64,000 nt of DNA, taken from contig NZ_CAJHCQ010000018.1 in the NCBI RefSeq assembly GCF_904848665.1, forward strand, positions 62,001-126,000. The letters run 5' to 3'. Position numbers and translations under genes: made by a program. This DNA comes from Paraburkholderia hiiakae (lineage in GTDB: Bacteria; Pseudomonadota; Gammaproteobacteria; Burkholderiales; Burkholderiaceae). Below the pieces are notes generated by a model. It had not been told where the DNA came from, made no database searches, and saw nothing but the letters and a program-made list of their open reading frames with translations. The first letter of the stretch is position 1. The number at the start of each line of letters is the position of its first letter. Shown in pieces: positions 26,425-35,079 of this stretch.

Positions 26425-28335
26425 ATGGCCACCCCGTCACCCATCGTTGTACCCATCGCGCTTAGCCAAACTCGTTCGGCAACAATCACGCTTCCCTGGT
26501 TCCTGCAGCGCACAGAATACAACCCGGCGGGTGCAACATACACGCCGTTGGTGAACGGCGAGGAAGCGTTTGGCGCGCTCTACGACGCCATCGACAACGC
26601 GACCTGTACCGTTGATTACGTCTGCTGGGGTTTTCAGCCGTCGATGTATTTCAAACGCGACGGCGGCACGTCGCTGCGCATTGGCGACCTGCTGATCAAG
26701 AAGGCCAAAGCGGGCGTCAAGGTTCGCATCCTGTGCTGGCTGGACAGGGCTTGGGCAGCACAGATCAGCGAACAGGAAATGCCCGAATACGACACGATGC
26801 GGTACATGACGCAGAACGAGGACGCGCAGCAGCGCGCCTATGACCGGAACTGGTACTACTGTGCAACACGGCCACGTGGCATGCCGCCGCCCACTGCCGC
26901 GACTGCCGGCTCGGAGATGTACCCGCAACTCAAGGCCAAACGTTGGCCTTTGCTCGGTACGCAGTCACTGAAGGATATCGGCATCGAGTTGGTTACTCGA
27001 GACTTCTCGCGGCACGACCGCGAGGAGATCATGTTTCGCGAAAAGCTTATGCGGGATGCCTGTATCGGCCCAACGCTCCCGACCATCGCGGCGTACGGAG
27101 CGGAACCTTCTCACCATCAGAAAATGGTGCTGATCGACTATGAGACTCCCGAACACGCGGTCGGCTTCGTGATGGGACATAACACGCTGGATGCCTATTG
27201 GGACACGGACGCGCATAGCTACGTGAAGAAGGCGCCGAATCTCGGACGTAATGGCGAGACGCCACGACAGGACATGTCGGCCATTGTGGCGGGGCCGATC
27301 CTCGCGAGCCTGAACGATAACTTTTGCCGTGCATGGGAGCGCGACACAAAGGAGGATTTGCGCGCGAGGCGTGATGCGCTGCGAGACAAGCTCAAACCGC
27401 GTGACAATATTGGCACGCGCGTCATGGCGCAGATCAACCCCACACAGTCGCAGGAGGGCGTGCGCGACATCAGGGCAATGTACCTCCAGGCGGTCAACAA
27501 CGCGACGCAATTTATCTACATCGAGAACCAGTACTTTCGCTGGCCAGAGCTTGCGGAAAAGATTAAAAGTGCGGCGAAGACCCAGGTTGAGTGGGGGCGT
27601 GATCCCGCGAAACATGGCTCCATCCATCTTTTCGTCGTAACCAATGCAAGCAAGGACGGTATGGGTCTGGGCGCGGGCACGACCTATGACATGCTGAACA
27701 GTCTGGGACGCGCGGATACGATGCCAGCGGTCGCGCGTGCGGAACGCGCCGATACACTCAGCAGTGAGCTGTCCGACGCGCAGAAGCAGGTAACGGCAAC
27801 GAATACGCAGATGCGCAACGCCAATGGAGCGCAGGAACGAGTCGTAGCGCAACAGGCTTTGGACAATGCGCGGGCCAGGGCGGCAGCGCTAGAACAGCAG
27901 ATCGACGAGAACACGAAGAACGTCGTGTTACCGCAGCCTATCCCAGGCCTGAAGGTTCACGTGTGCTCGCTAGTTGCGCCTGATTCACCGCCGGGAAACT
28001 GGATGCCCGTCTATGTCCACAACAAGATCATGATTGTGGATGATGTGTTCCTCACGCACGGTTCTGCCAACGTCAACCGGCGCAGCATGGAGGTCGATAG
28101 CGAACTGAATATCTGTCATGAGCGGATGGACGTGACGCGGCCGCTGCGCAAGCGGTTGTGGAATATACATACGGGTGGCTTGCAAGATGGCGCCTCGGAT
28201 GTGCCGAAAGCGGCATTCGATGCGTGGGAGGACATCATCAAGCGGAATGCACGAAAGCAGAAAATCGGAGAGACACCAATTGCCTCACTGATCGGCTTCA
28301 TTTGGACCTCCGATCACCGTCTGAGGATCGATTAA
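26425..28335 (+). CDS. Tle5-like phospholipase D, probable T6SS effector
   Basis: 636 residues with two HxKxxxxD motifs: His231-Gln-Lys233 to Asp238 (HQKMVLID) and His532-Asn-Lys534 to Asp539 (HNKIMIVD), as in phospholipase D enzymes. The architecture, length and downstream partner fit the Tle5 (PldA/PldB) lipases delivered by type VI secretion into rival cells, where they attack membrane phospholipids. There is no signal peptide, and a coiled-coil-like segment (about 438-490) separates the motifs. No vgrG, PAAR or tssA-M gene is near, so it would ride on a spike made elsewhere. G+C is visibly lower than in the flanks, a sign of transfer. Starts after AAAGGAAC. Confidence 0.85.
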   Translation: MATPSPIVVPIALSQTRSATITLPWFLQRTEYNPAGATYTPLVNGEEAFGALYDAIDNATCTVDYVCWGFQPSMYFKRDGGTSLRIGDLLIKKAKAGVKVRILCWLDRAWAAQISEQEMPEYDTMRYMTQNEDAQQRAYDRNWYYCATRPRGMPPPTAATAGSEMYPQLKAKRWPLLGTQSLKDIGIELVTRDFSRHDREEIMFREKLMRDACIGPTLPTIAAYGAEPSHHQKMVLIDYETPEHAVGFVMGHNTLDAYWDTDAHSYVKKAPNLGRNGETPRQDMSAIVAGPILASLNDNFCRAWERDTKEDLRARRDALRDKLKPRDNIGTRVMAQINPTQSQEGVRDIRAMYLQAVNNATQFIYIENQYFRWPELAEKIKSAAKTQVEWGRDPAKHGSIHLFVVTNASKDGMGLGAGTTYDMLNSLGRADTMPAVARAERADTLSSELSDAQKQVTATNTQMRNANGAQERVVAQQALDNARARAAALEQQIDENTKNVVLPQPIPGLKVHVCSLVAPDSPPGNWMPVYVHNKIMIVDDVFLTHGSANVNRRSMEVDSELNICHERMDVTRPLRKRLWNIHTGGLQDGASDVPKAAFDAWEDIIKRNARKQKIGETPIASLIGFIWTSDHRLRID

Positions 28336-28338
28336 ACG

Positions 28339-29619
28339 ATGTACCGAAACACTTCCATCGCGATCTGTGCTGCGTTCCTCCTCTGCGCCTGTTCGAACAA
28401 GGATAATTCAATGCCCACGCAAGCCGACCTGAGCGCAGTGCGCGCCAAACTGGCCTTTACCTGCACCCGCGAAGCGGACCATCTTCCGACGCTCGATCCA
28501 CAGGCCGATACGCTGTTCAAATATGCCCTTTTCCTTGAGAAGCAGGACGGCCCCAAGGACTACAATGCCGCGGCGCGCTATTACCGGGTTGCGGCTGCCT
28601 CCGGACACTACAAGGCTAACCATAACCTGCAATTGCTTGTGTCCGAGGGATTCGCACAGTCGCCCGATGCGCCGAACGAGACGATCGATCTGGTGGAACA
28701 GTTGATCGCTGCCGGCATCCCTGGCGGCTACTACGATATGGGGCACTACCTTGAACTCGGTTATGGGGTGAAAAAGGACGAGAACAAGGCGCGGGTATAT
28801 TTCCGCAAGGCTGCAGACCTTGGAAGCCCGGATGCGCAGTACTACGTCGGGGATTTGCTCTCGCCGAAAGATCGCGCCCCGGAAATTTCGCGGCAGATGA
28901 TGGAGTGCGCTACCAATCAGGGATACGGCAAAGCCGCCAGTTATCTCGGCATAGATTTGATGGACGCCAAACTCTATGCTGAAGCTGTCGAAGCGTTTCA
29001 AAAGGGAGTGCGAACGGGCAATGAGCAATCGGCCAGATTTTTGGGGAACGGATTCGACACCAAACCGTCCGATGTGTTGTACTACCTGGGCCTTTCTCGC
29101 GATCCTGAGCGTTCGCGTCGTTATAAGCTAATCGCCAAATTCATCGACGACAACGACGGTCTGAATCCCAAGGTGCCGGACATCGACCAGATTGTCCCGC
29201 TGCCGCCCGCAAAGCTGCCGCCGTGGGACGGCACGTTTCAGTGGCAAAAGAAACAGGATGCGGCCACGCCGCCGCAGAAGCCATCTGAGCAACTCATCCA
29301 GCGTCTTGCCCGCGAGAAGAACCTTGAGCCAGCGAACGGCCTTCCCCTTGCGCCTGTCAAGCGTTCGAAAGATGAGCGTGCGCCGTTAGGCACTATGGCG
29401 TACACGGGAGATGTATGCCCGCAGGATGGTGTCTGGTGTGCGAAACAATGGGTATCTTTCGGTCCGCAAGCAACACGGCACATCAGCAAGGGGGAAACCA
29501 TGCCGCGGCTCGCCATAAACAATCCTCGTTCAATCCCGGGACTGGACGCGTTGTTTGGCATGCGCGTACACCGTACAGATGCGACGTGGAGTCTCGTCGC
29601 CTACAGCGAGCCGGCGTAG
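28339..29619 (+). CDS. Sel1-repeat lipoprotein, probable Tle5 immunity protein
   Basis: 426-residue periplasmic lipoprotein (signal to LLCAC, probable acylated Cys18). TPR/Sel1-like repeats run from about residue 65 to 215 (YNAAARYYRVAAASGHYKA, NKARVYFRKAADLGSPDAQ). The C-terminal 75 residues, starting CPQDGVWCAKQWV and ending VHRTDATWSLVAY, form a separate module, recalling one I associate with T6SS accessory proteins. It starts three bases after the phospholipase stop and shares its low G+C (55-57% in two 60-base samples). Tle5 lipases act in the periplasm, so an exported lipoprotein next to one is most simply its immunity factor; this is inference from context. Confidence 0.8.
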   Translation: MYRNTSIAICAAFLLCACSNKDNSMPTQADLSAVRAKLAFTCTREADHLPTLDPQADTLFKYALFLEKQDGPKDYNAAARYYRVAAASGHYKANHNLQLLVSEGFAQSPDAPNETIDLVEQLIAAGIPGGYYDMGHYLELGYGVKKDENKARVYFRKAADLGSPDAQYYVGDLLSPKDRAPEISRQMMECATNQGYGKAASYLGIDLMDAKLYAEAVEAFQKGVRTGNEQSARFLGNGFDTKPSDVLYYLGLSRDPERSRRYKLIAKFIDDNDGLNPKVPDIDQIVPLPPAKLPPWDGTFQWQKKQDAATPPQKPSEQLIQRLAREKNLEPANGLPLAPVKRSKDERAPLGTMAYTGDVCPQDGVWCAKQWVSFGPQATRHISKGETMPRLAINNPRSIPGLDALFGMRVHRTDATWSLVAYSEPA

Positions 29620-29640
29620 CGCGTTGCACGAACCAGCCGC

Positions 29641-31185
29641 TCACCCGAGCCCCATGCGCGTCTCGTCGACGAACTTCTCCGTGGCGTCGTCGATCTTACG
29701 GCCCTTGCGGCCAGCGGGGCCATGAATGTAGACGGTCTTCATATCGACCTGCGCCGCGCCGTTCACGCCCGGCGGCGGCGTCATCTCGTAGCGGACTTCG
29801 CGCGCATGATCGGCCATCTGGAGGCGCGGATCGAACACCGAGTTGAAGCGCCACAGCATGCGCACGAAATTGGTCTGGCCGCGCAACAGCAAATGCGTGG
29901 CCTGCCCGGCGGCCCCGCGCAGCGCCGTCCAGCCCATGTGCTTGCGATTGAGCACCTGCTGCGTTTTCACGAGTTCCGCGTAGAACTCGGGCAGCGGGAG
30001 CTTCGTCGGCACGACGGCGTGCTGGATGTCGTAGAGCCGGTAGTCGAGGCTCATGAGGCGCCGCGCCTCGCGCTGCCAGTTCTCCGTGCCCGGATACGGC
30101 GTATTCACGCTGATATTGACGATCTCGGGAATCTCCAGGCACCACTTGCGGATCGTCTCGAAGCGTTCGCGGTCCCAGTCCGGATCGGCAATCAGGTTGA
30201 TCGCAACGGTAATCCCCAACGAACGCGCGAACTCGAGCGCCTCGAAGTTCCGGTCGAGGCTGATCCGTTTGCGAAACGCCTTGAGTCCCTCCTCGTCGAT
30301 CGCCTCCAGACCGAGGAACATGTACTTCAGCCCAATGGACTCCCACAGGCGGAAGACGTCCTTGTTGCGCAGAAGCACGTCTCCACGCGTTTCCAGGTAG
30401 TAGCGCTTGTCGATGCCGCGCCGCTTGATCGCCTCGCCGATCGCCATGCCGTGTTCAGCGTGCACGAACGCCACATCGTCGACGATGAACACGCCGGGTT
30501 CGCGCAGCGCGGCCAGTTCGTCCACGACGACTTCGGGGCTGCGCGTGCGATAGCTGCGTCCGTAGAACGTCCATGCGCTGCAGAACGTGCAGTCCCACGG
30601 GCAGCCGCGCGCGAATTCGATGGAGGCGCAAGGATCGAGCGTGCCGATGAAGTACTTGCGGCGATGGCGCAGCAGGTCGCGCGCGGGCCGCACAGGATCG
30701 AGATTCTCGACGAAACGTGGCGGCGGCCCCGACCCATGGCTCGTCAAGACGCCGGGCACGGCGAGCAGATCCGTGCCGCGCGACACCGCTTCGAGCAGTT
30801 CGTTCACCGAAGCTTCGCCCTCGCCGCGCAGCACGCAGTCGATCGCGCCTTCGGCATGGCGCAGCAGATCGGGCGCGGTGAACGACACGCTGTGGCCGCC
30901 CACGAACACGAAGCACGAAGGCAGCGCGGCCTTAACGGCCTTCGAAAGATCGATGATCTCGGGAATGTTGGCCAGATAGTTGCCCGAAAAGCAGAGCGCC
31001 TCGGGCTGCCAGTTGCGCACCATGCGCATGAGGTCACGGTGCGTCTCGACCTGCAGATCGAGAAGCCGCACGTCGTGGCCCGCGTCGCGCGCCGTGCCGG
31101 CCACGGATTCGAGACCCAGCGGCTCGAGCCGCAGGAACACGCGCGTGTACATCAGTCCGCTCGGGTGGACTGCAAGCAATTTCAT
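29641..31185 (-). CDS. hpnR: B12-binding radical SAM protein, hopanoid C-3 methylase-like (HpnR)
   Basis: 514 residues: N-terminal cobalamin-binding domain (about 1-135), then a radical SAM domain with Cys195-x3-Cys199-x2-Cys202 (CPWDCTFC), followed by a C-terminal region. DPCASIEFARGCPWDCTFC and SAWTFYGRSYRTRSPEVVV resemble the class B methyltransferase HpnR, which adds the C-3 methyl group of hopanoids. The other hopanoid genes (shc, hpnC-H) are not in the window. ATG 31185 follows AAGGAGG. Alternative: another B12-radical SAM methylase, but similarity to HpnR is strong by eye. Confidence 0.75.
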   Translation of the reverse strand: MKLLAVHPSGLMYTRVFLRLEPLGLESVAGTARDAGHDVRLLDLQVETHRDLMRMVRNWQPEALCFSGNYLANIPEIIDLSKAVKAALPSCFVFVGGHSVSFTAPDLLRHAEGAIDCVLRGEGEASVNELLEAVSRGTDLLAVPGVLTSHGSGPPPRFVENLDPVRPARDLLRHRRKYFIGTLDPCASIEFARGCPWDCTFCSAWTFYGRSYRTRSPEVVVDELAALREPGVFIVDDVAFVHAEHGMAIGEAIKRRGIDKRYYLETRGDVLLRNKDVFRLWESIGLKYMFLGLEAIDEEGLKAFRKRISLDRNFEALEFARSLGITVAINLIADPDWDRERFETIRKWCLEIPEIVNISVNTPYPGTENWQREARRLMSLDYRLYDIQHAVVPTKLPLPEFYAELVKTQQVLNRKHMGWTALRGAAGQATHLLLRGQTNFVRMLWRFNSVFDPRLQMADHAREVRYEMTPPPGVNGAAQVDMKTVYIHGPAGRKGRKIDDATEKFVDETRMGLG

Positions 31186-31276
31186 GAAGCCTCCTTGCGA
31201 AAGGCCGTTGCTTCGCGAGAGTCTACGCGCGTTGGCGGATCGGTGCCCCGCGACGTGTCTCGCGCAGGAACAACGT

Positions 31277-32767
31277 TCAGAAACTGCCGAACAGCGACCC
31301 GAGCACGATCACCACGCCGAGCGCGATCAGCGCGCCGACGATGCTCACCACCACGAGGTCGCGATAGCTTTCGCGATGCGTCGAACCGCAGACGGCCAGC
31401 AGCGTAACCACGGCGCCGTTGTGCGGCAGGCTGTCGAGCGTGCCCGACGACATCACCGCCACGCGGTGCAGCAAATCGGGATTGATACCGTGCTGCGCGG
31501 CGAGTTGCATATAGGTGCCACCGAGCGCGTCAAGTGCGATGGTCAACCCGCCCGAGGCCGAGCCCGTGAGCCCGGCGAGCAGGTTCGTGGCCACGGCGAG
31601 CGAAACGAGCGGCCCTCCACCGATGCCGAGCACCCAGTCGCGCACGGCCTCGAACGCGGGCAACGCGGCAATCACCGCGCCGTAGCCCACGAGGCTGCCC
31701 ACGCTCAGCACCGGCAGTACCGAAGCGTTGGCGCCCGCATCGACGCTTTCGCGCAGCGCGCCGAGCCGAGCGCGATTCAACGCCACCAGCACGATGATGC
31801 CGAGCGCGAGCGCAACCGAAACCCCCCATACCCCCGCCACCGCCGAAAGCGTGGTCGAACCCCAGCGCGGTTCGGCCAGGTAGGAAGCGTCGATGCGCGG
31901 GAATACCACGACATTCATCACGAAGTTCATCGCCACGACGACCACCAGCGGCGCGAGCGCGGCGAAGGGCGACGGCGGCCCGGCATGGTCCGATGCCGCT
32001 GCGCCATTGCCGATCTCGGCGGGGTCGAAGGCTTGCGCGAGGCTCGCACGCTCGCGCACGAGCGAGGACTTGCCCCGATCTTCGTCATCGGCGCCGCCGT
32101 TGTCGGGCTCGACGAAGCCCTCGCCGTTGCGCCGCGCCGCCGCCGCCGCGCGCCCGAGCCACCAGAGCCCGAAGCCCGCCATCACGAGGCTCGCGATCAC
32201 GCCGAGTCCCGGCGCGGCGAACGGCGTCGTACCGAAAAACGGCATGGGAATGGCGTTTTGCAGCGCGGGCGTGCCGGGCAGCGCCGACATCGTGAAGGTC
32301 GCCGTGCCGAGCATGATCGCCGCGGGCATCAGGCGGCGCGGGATATTGGCGGAGCGAAAGAGCGACTGCGCCATGGGCGCGAGCACGAAGAACGCGACGA
32401 AGAGGCTCACGCCGCCATAGGTGACGAGCGCGCCGCCCAGCACCACGGCCACGAGCGCGTGACGCGTGCCGAGTTTGTCGATCATGAGGCGCGCCACGGC
32501 GTCCACCGAGCCGCTGTCCTCCATCAGCTTGCCGAACAGCGAGCCGAGCAGGAAGAGCGGAAAGAACTGGGCGAGAAAGCGGCCCGTGCTAGACATGAAT
32601 GTTTGCGTCCAATGCGCGAGCACTGGCTCGCCGGAAATGAGCGCGGCCAGCATGGCGCACAGCGGCGCGAGCAGCAGCACGCTCCAGCCGCGATACGCGA
32701 GCCAGATCAATAGCGCGAGACTCGCGAGCATGCCCCCGAGGCCGATAACAAGCGTGCCCGCACTCAT
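31277..32767 (-). CDS. GntP-family carboxylate permease
   Basis: 496-residue inner-membrane symporter with about twelve hydrophobic segments, in two halves linked by an acidic, charged loop (about 205-245). The GntP family imports gluconate and related hydroxy- or ketoacids with protons. The N-terminal half (FFPLFLLGSLFGKLMEDSGS, GTATFTMSALPGTPALQN) and C-terminal SSGTLDSLPHNGAVVTLL are typical. The start overlaps the upstream patatin stop (ATGA at 32764-32767), so the pair is coupled. The transported substrate is unknown. Confidence 0.82.
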   Translation of the reverse strand: MSAGTLVIGLGGMLASLALLIWLAYRGWSVLLLAPLCAMLAALISGEPVLAHWTQTFMSSTGRFLAQFFPLFLLGSLFGKLMEDSGSVDAVARLMIDKLGTRHALVAVVLGGALVTYGGVSLFVAFFVLAPMAQSLFRSANIPRRLMPAAIMLGTATFTMSALPGTPALQNAIPMPFFGTTPFAAPGLGVIASLVMAGFGLWWLGRAAAAARRNGEGFVEPDNGGADDEDRGKSSLVRERASLAQAFDPAEIGNGAAASDHAGPPSPFAALAPLVVVVAMNFVMNVVVFPRIDASYLAEPRWGSTTLSAVAGVWGVSVALALGIIVLVALNRARLGALRESVDAGANASVLPVLSVGSLVGYGAVIAALPAFEAVRDWVLGIGGGPLVSLAVATNLLAGLTGSASGGLTIALDALGGTYMQLAAQHGINPDLLHRVAVMSSGTLDSLPHNGAVVTLLAVCGSTHRESYRDLVVVSIVGALIALGVVIVLGSLFGSF

Positions 32768-33822
32768 TGCAGTACCCCTTCGAGCAGCGCCTCGAAATCG
32801 AACGTCGACGCCACGCCAAGCTGCGCGCCGTGCTGCGCGAGGAATTCATCGGCGGCGCGGCGGCCTTCGTCGCGCAGCATCGTGATGAACGACCACTCGG
32901 CGTTGAGCTTCGACGACGAGCCCAGCGTGACGAGCTTCGCGCTATGCACGCGATGCAGGCGCATACCCGCCCAGCGGCGGCCCTCCTCGCTGCCCGCGTC
33001 GGCGACTTTGTGCAGCAGCGCCATCATGCGCAGCTCCTTGATTAGCGGCGAGTTGAACGCGATCTCAGTCACGCGGTTGATGATGTCGCGCGCCGAGCGC
33101 GGCGTGCCCGCGCGCTCCACGGGATTCACCTGCACGAGGATCGTGTCGATCGAATCGGTCTCGCGAATCAGCGGCGTAATGGTGGGATTGCCGGCGTAGC
33201 CGCCGTCCCAGTAAGCATCGCCGTCGATCTCGACGGCCTGGAAGAGCGTGGGCAGGCAAGCCGAGGCAAGCAGCGAGTCGGACGTGATGTCGGCATTGCG
33301 GAACACGCGTGCCTGGCCGTTGGAAACGCGCGTGGCCGTGACGAAGAGCTTGATGCGCGAGTGGCGCAATGCCTCAAAGTCGATGGTGTCAGCGAGGATC
33401 GTGCCCAAAGGGTTCACGCGCCCCGGATTCAGATCGTACGGGGAGACGACGCGCGCCATCATGTCGAGCGCGACGTACAAGGGCGAATGGTCGAGCGTCC
33501 AGCGGCCGAGCAGGATGTCGACGGGGCCGCGCCGGAACGGGCTGAAGCGCGCGGCGTCGGACACGCGGTGCCAGAAGCGCTCGAGCGCCTCGCGCGCGCC
33601 GGCAGCGCCGCCGAGCGCATGGCCGCTCGCGAGCACCGCGGCGTTCATTGCGCCCGCCGAAGTGCCCGAAATACCTTCGATCTGCAGCCACGGCTCTTCG
33701 AGCAGCCGGTCTAGCACGCCCCATGTGTAGGCGCCATGGGAACCGCCCCCTTGCAGCGCGAGATCGACGAGCAAGGGCTCGGTGCGGGTCGTGCGGGTTG
33801 ACGTCTCGGCTTCGGCGGGCAT
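32764..33822 (-). CDS. Patatin-like phospholipase
   Basis: 352-residue patatin-family lipid hydrolase. GGGSHGAY is the oxyanion loop (residues 25-32), GTSAG at 53-57 carries the nucleophile Ser55, and WDGGYAGN gives the catalytic Asp. No signal peptide is visible, so it acts in the cytoplasm or at the membrane. The ATG at 33822 follows a CGGAG site; the frame is open upstream to 34041 with no ribosome site. It overlaps the GntP permease by four bases, which is odd: the pairing suggests the permease carries a metabolite of lipid turnover (inference). Confidence 0.82.
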   Translation of the reverse strand: MPAEAETSTRTTRTEPLLVDLALQGGGSHGAYTWGVLDRLLEEPWLQIEGISGTSAGAMNAAVLASGHALGGAAGAREALERFWHRVSDAARFSPFRRGPVDILLGRWTLDHSPLYVALDMMARVVSPYDLNPGRVNPLGTILADTIDFEALRHSRIKLFVTATRVSNGQARVFRNADITSDSLLASACLPTLFQAVEIDGDAYWDGGYAGNPTITPLIRETDSIDTILVQVNPVERAGTPRSARDIINRVTEIAFNSPLIKELRMMALLHKVADAGSEEGRRWAGMRLHRVHSAKLVTLGSSSKLNAEWSFITMLRDEGRRAADEFLAQHGAQLGVASTFDFEALLEGVLQ

Positions 33823-34017
33823 TGCGGCTCCGTTCCAGATCGACCACGGTCGAGAGTACAGGAAAAGCGCAAATGGCCGCACGAGAATGACGCAGCGCGC
33901 AATGAGCATCACGCGGCACCACGCGCGCTTGCGCGGGCTCGAATCGTGCCGGGCGCAGCCGCGCGTCACGGGGGCGTTTGGTAGACTGGTTCTCCTGTCA
34001 CGCTTTCCAGCCTTGCC

Positions 34018-35046
34018 GTGTCGAATGCCCATCCGCTTCACGGGCCGCTTTCGCTATCGGGCCCGCTACCTGCCCTACTTGCCGAAATCCGCGCCTGTCA
34101 CGTCTGCGCCGACGCGTTGCCGCTCGGTCCGCGCCCTGTGCTTCAGGCGAGTGAAACGGCAAGTCTGCTGATCGTCGGCCAGGCGCCGGGCGCGAAGGTC
34201 CATGCCTCGGGGGTGCCGTGGGACGACGCGAGCGGCAAACGGCTGCGCGCGTGGCTTGGCATCGACAGCGAAACGTTTTACGACGCCGCCCAGGTCGCGC
34301 TCGTGCCGATGGGCTTTTGTTACCCCGGCCGCGGCGCCGGCGGAGATAACCCGCCGCGCCCGGAATGCGCCCCGCTATGGCACGCGCGGCTCGTCAAGCA
34401 GCTGCGCGGCGTGCGACTGACGCTGCTCGTCGGCCAGTATGCCCAGCGCTATTTTCTGGGCAGCGAGCGCCGCGGCTCGCTCACCGAAACCGTGGCGGCC
34501 TGGCGCGACTATGCACCCAATTTCGTGCCGCTCCCGCATCCGTCGCCGCGTAACCAGGTATGGTTCAAGCGCCACCCGTGGTTCGACCACGATGTCGTGC
34601 CCGCGCTGCAGGAGCGCGTGCAGGCGCTGCTGGCGCCCGGGCGGTGCCACGCACCATCCGCAACCAGGGAGCCGACGATGACAAAACCGGCAATCGATAT
34701 CCAGCGAGTCTACGAACCGTTGCCCGAGGGCGGCCGCCACTGCTTTCTGGTGGACCGGCTGTGGCCGCGCGGCCTGAGCAAGGAAAAACTCGCGAACGTG
34801 GAATGGGCGAAGGAGGTGGCGCCGAGCACCGAACTGCGTCAATGGTTCCACAAGGACCCGGAGCAGTGGGACGAATTCAAGAAGCGCTATCTAGCCGAGC
34901 TGAACACCAATCCGCACGCCTGGCAGCCGCTCGCCGAAGCGGCCGCGAAGGGGCACATCACCCTGCTCTATGGCTCGCACGACACGCAGCGCAATCATGC
35001 GATCGTGCTGCGCGAGTATCTGGCGAAGCATGCGAAGCACGAATGA
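34018..35046 (+). CDS. Uracil-DNA-glycosylase-family protein fused to DUF488
   Basis: 342 residues from GTG 34018. Residues 1-210 form a uracil-DNA-glycosylase superfamily domain: CHVCADALPLGPRPV, LLIVGQAPGAKVH, a central acidic/metal-type segment and PLPHPSPRNQVWFKR, which is a conserved block of the UDG-like group. Residues 221-342 are a DUF488 domain (VYEPLPEGGRHCFLVDRLWP, GHITLLYGSHDTQRNHA). In most relatives I know these are two adjacent genes. Here no stop codon separates them, yet an in-frame ATG at 34678, preceded by AGGGAG, remains at the start of DUF488, so both a fusion and an independently initiated DUF488 protein are possible. Confidence 0.78.
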   Translation: MSNAHPLHGPLSLSGPLPALLAEIRACHVCADALPLGPRPVLQASETASLLIVGQAPGAKVHASGVPWDDASGKRLRAWLGIDSETFYDAAQVALVPMGFCYPGRGAGGDNPPRPECAPLWHARLVKQLRGVRLTLLVGQYAQRYFLGSERRGSLTETVAAWRDYAPNFVPLPHPSPRNQVWFKRHPWFDHDVVPALQERVQALLAPGRCHAPSATREPTMTKPAIDIQRVYEPLPEGGRHCFLVDRLWPRGLSKEKLANVEWAKEVAPSTELRQWFHKDPEQWDEFKKRYLAELNTNPHAWQPLAEAAAKGHITLLYGSHDTQRNHAIVLREYLAKHAKHE

Positions 35047-35079
35047 GCGGGCGGCGCGCAGGCGCCGCCCGCCTCACGC

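Noticed and set aside
26425..29619. A full type VI secretion cluster
   Set aside because: No tss, vgrG, hcp or PAAR gene is visible in the window; only the effector-immunity pair is supported.
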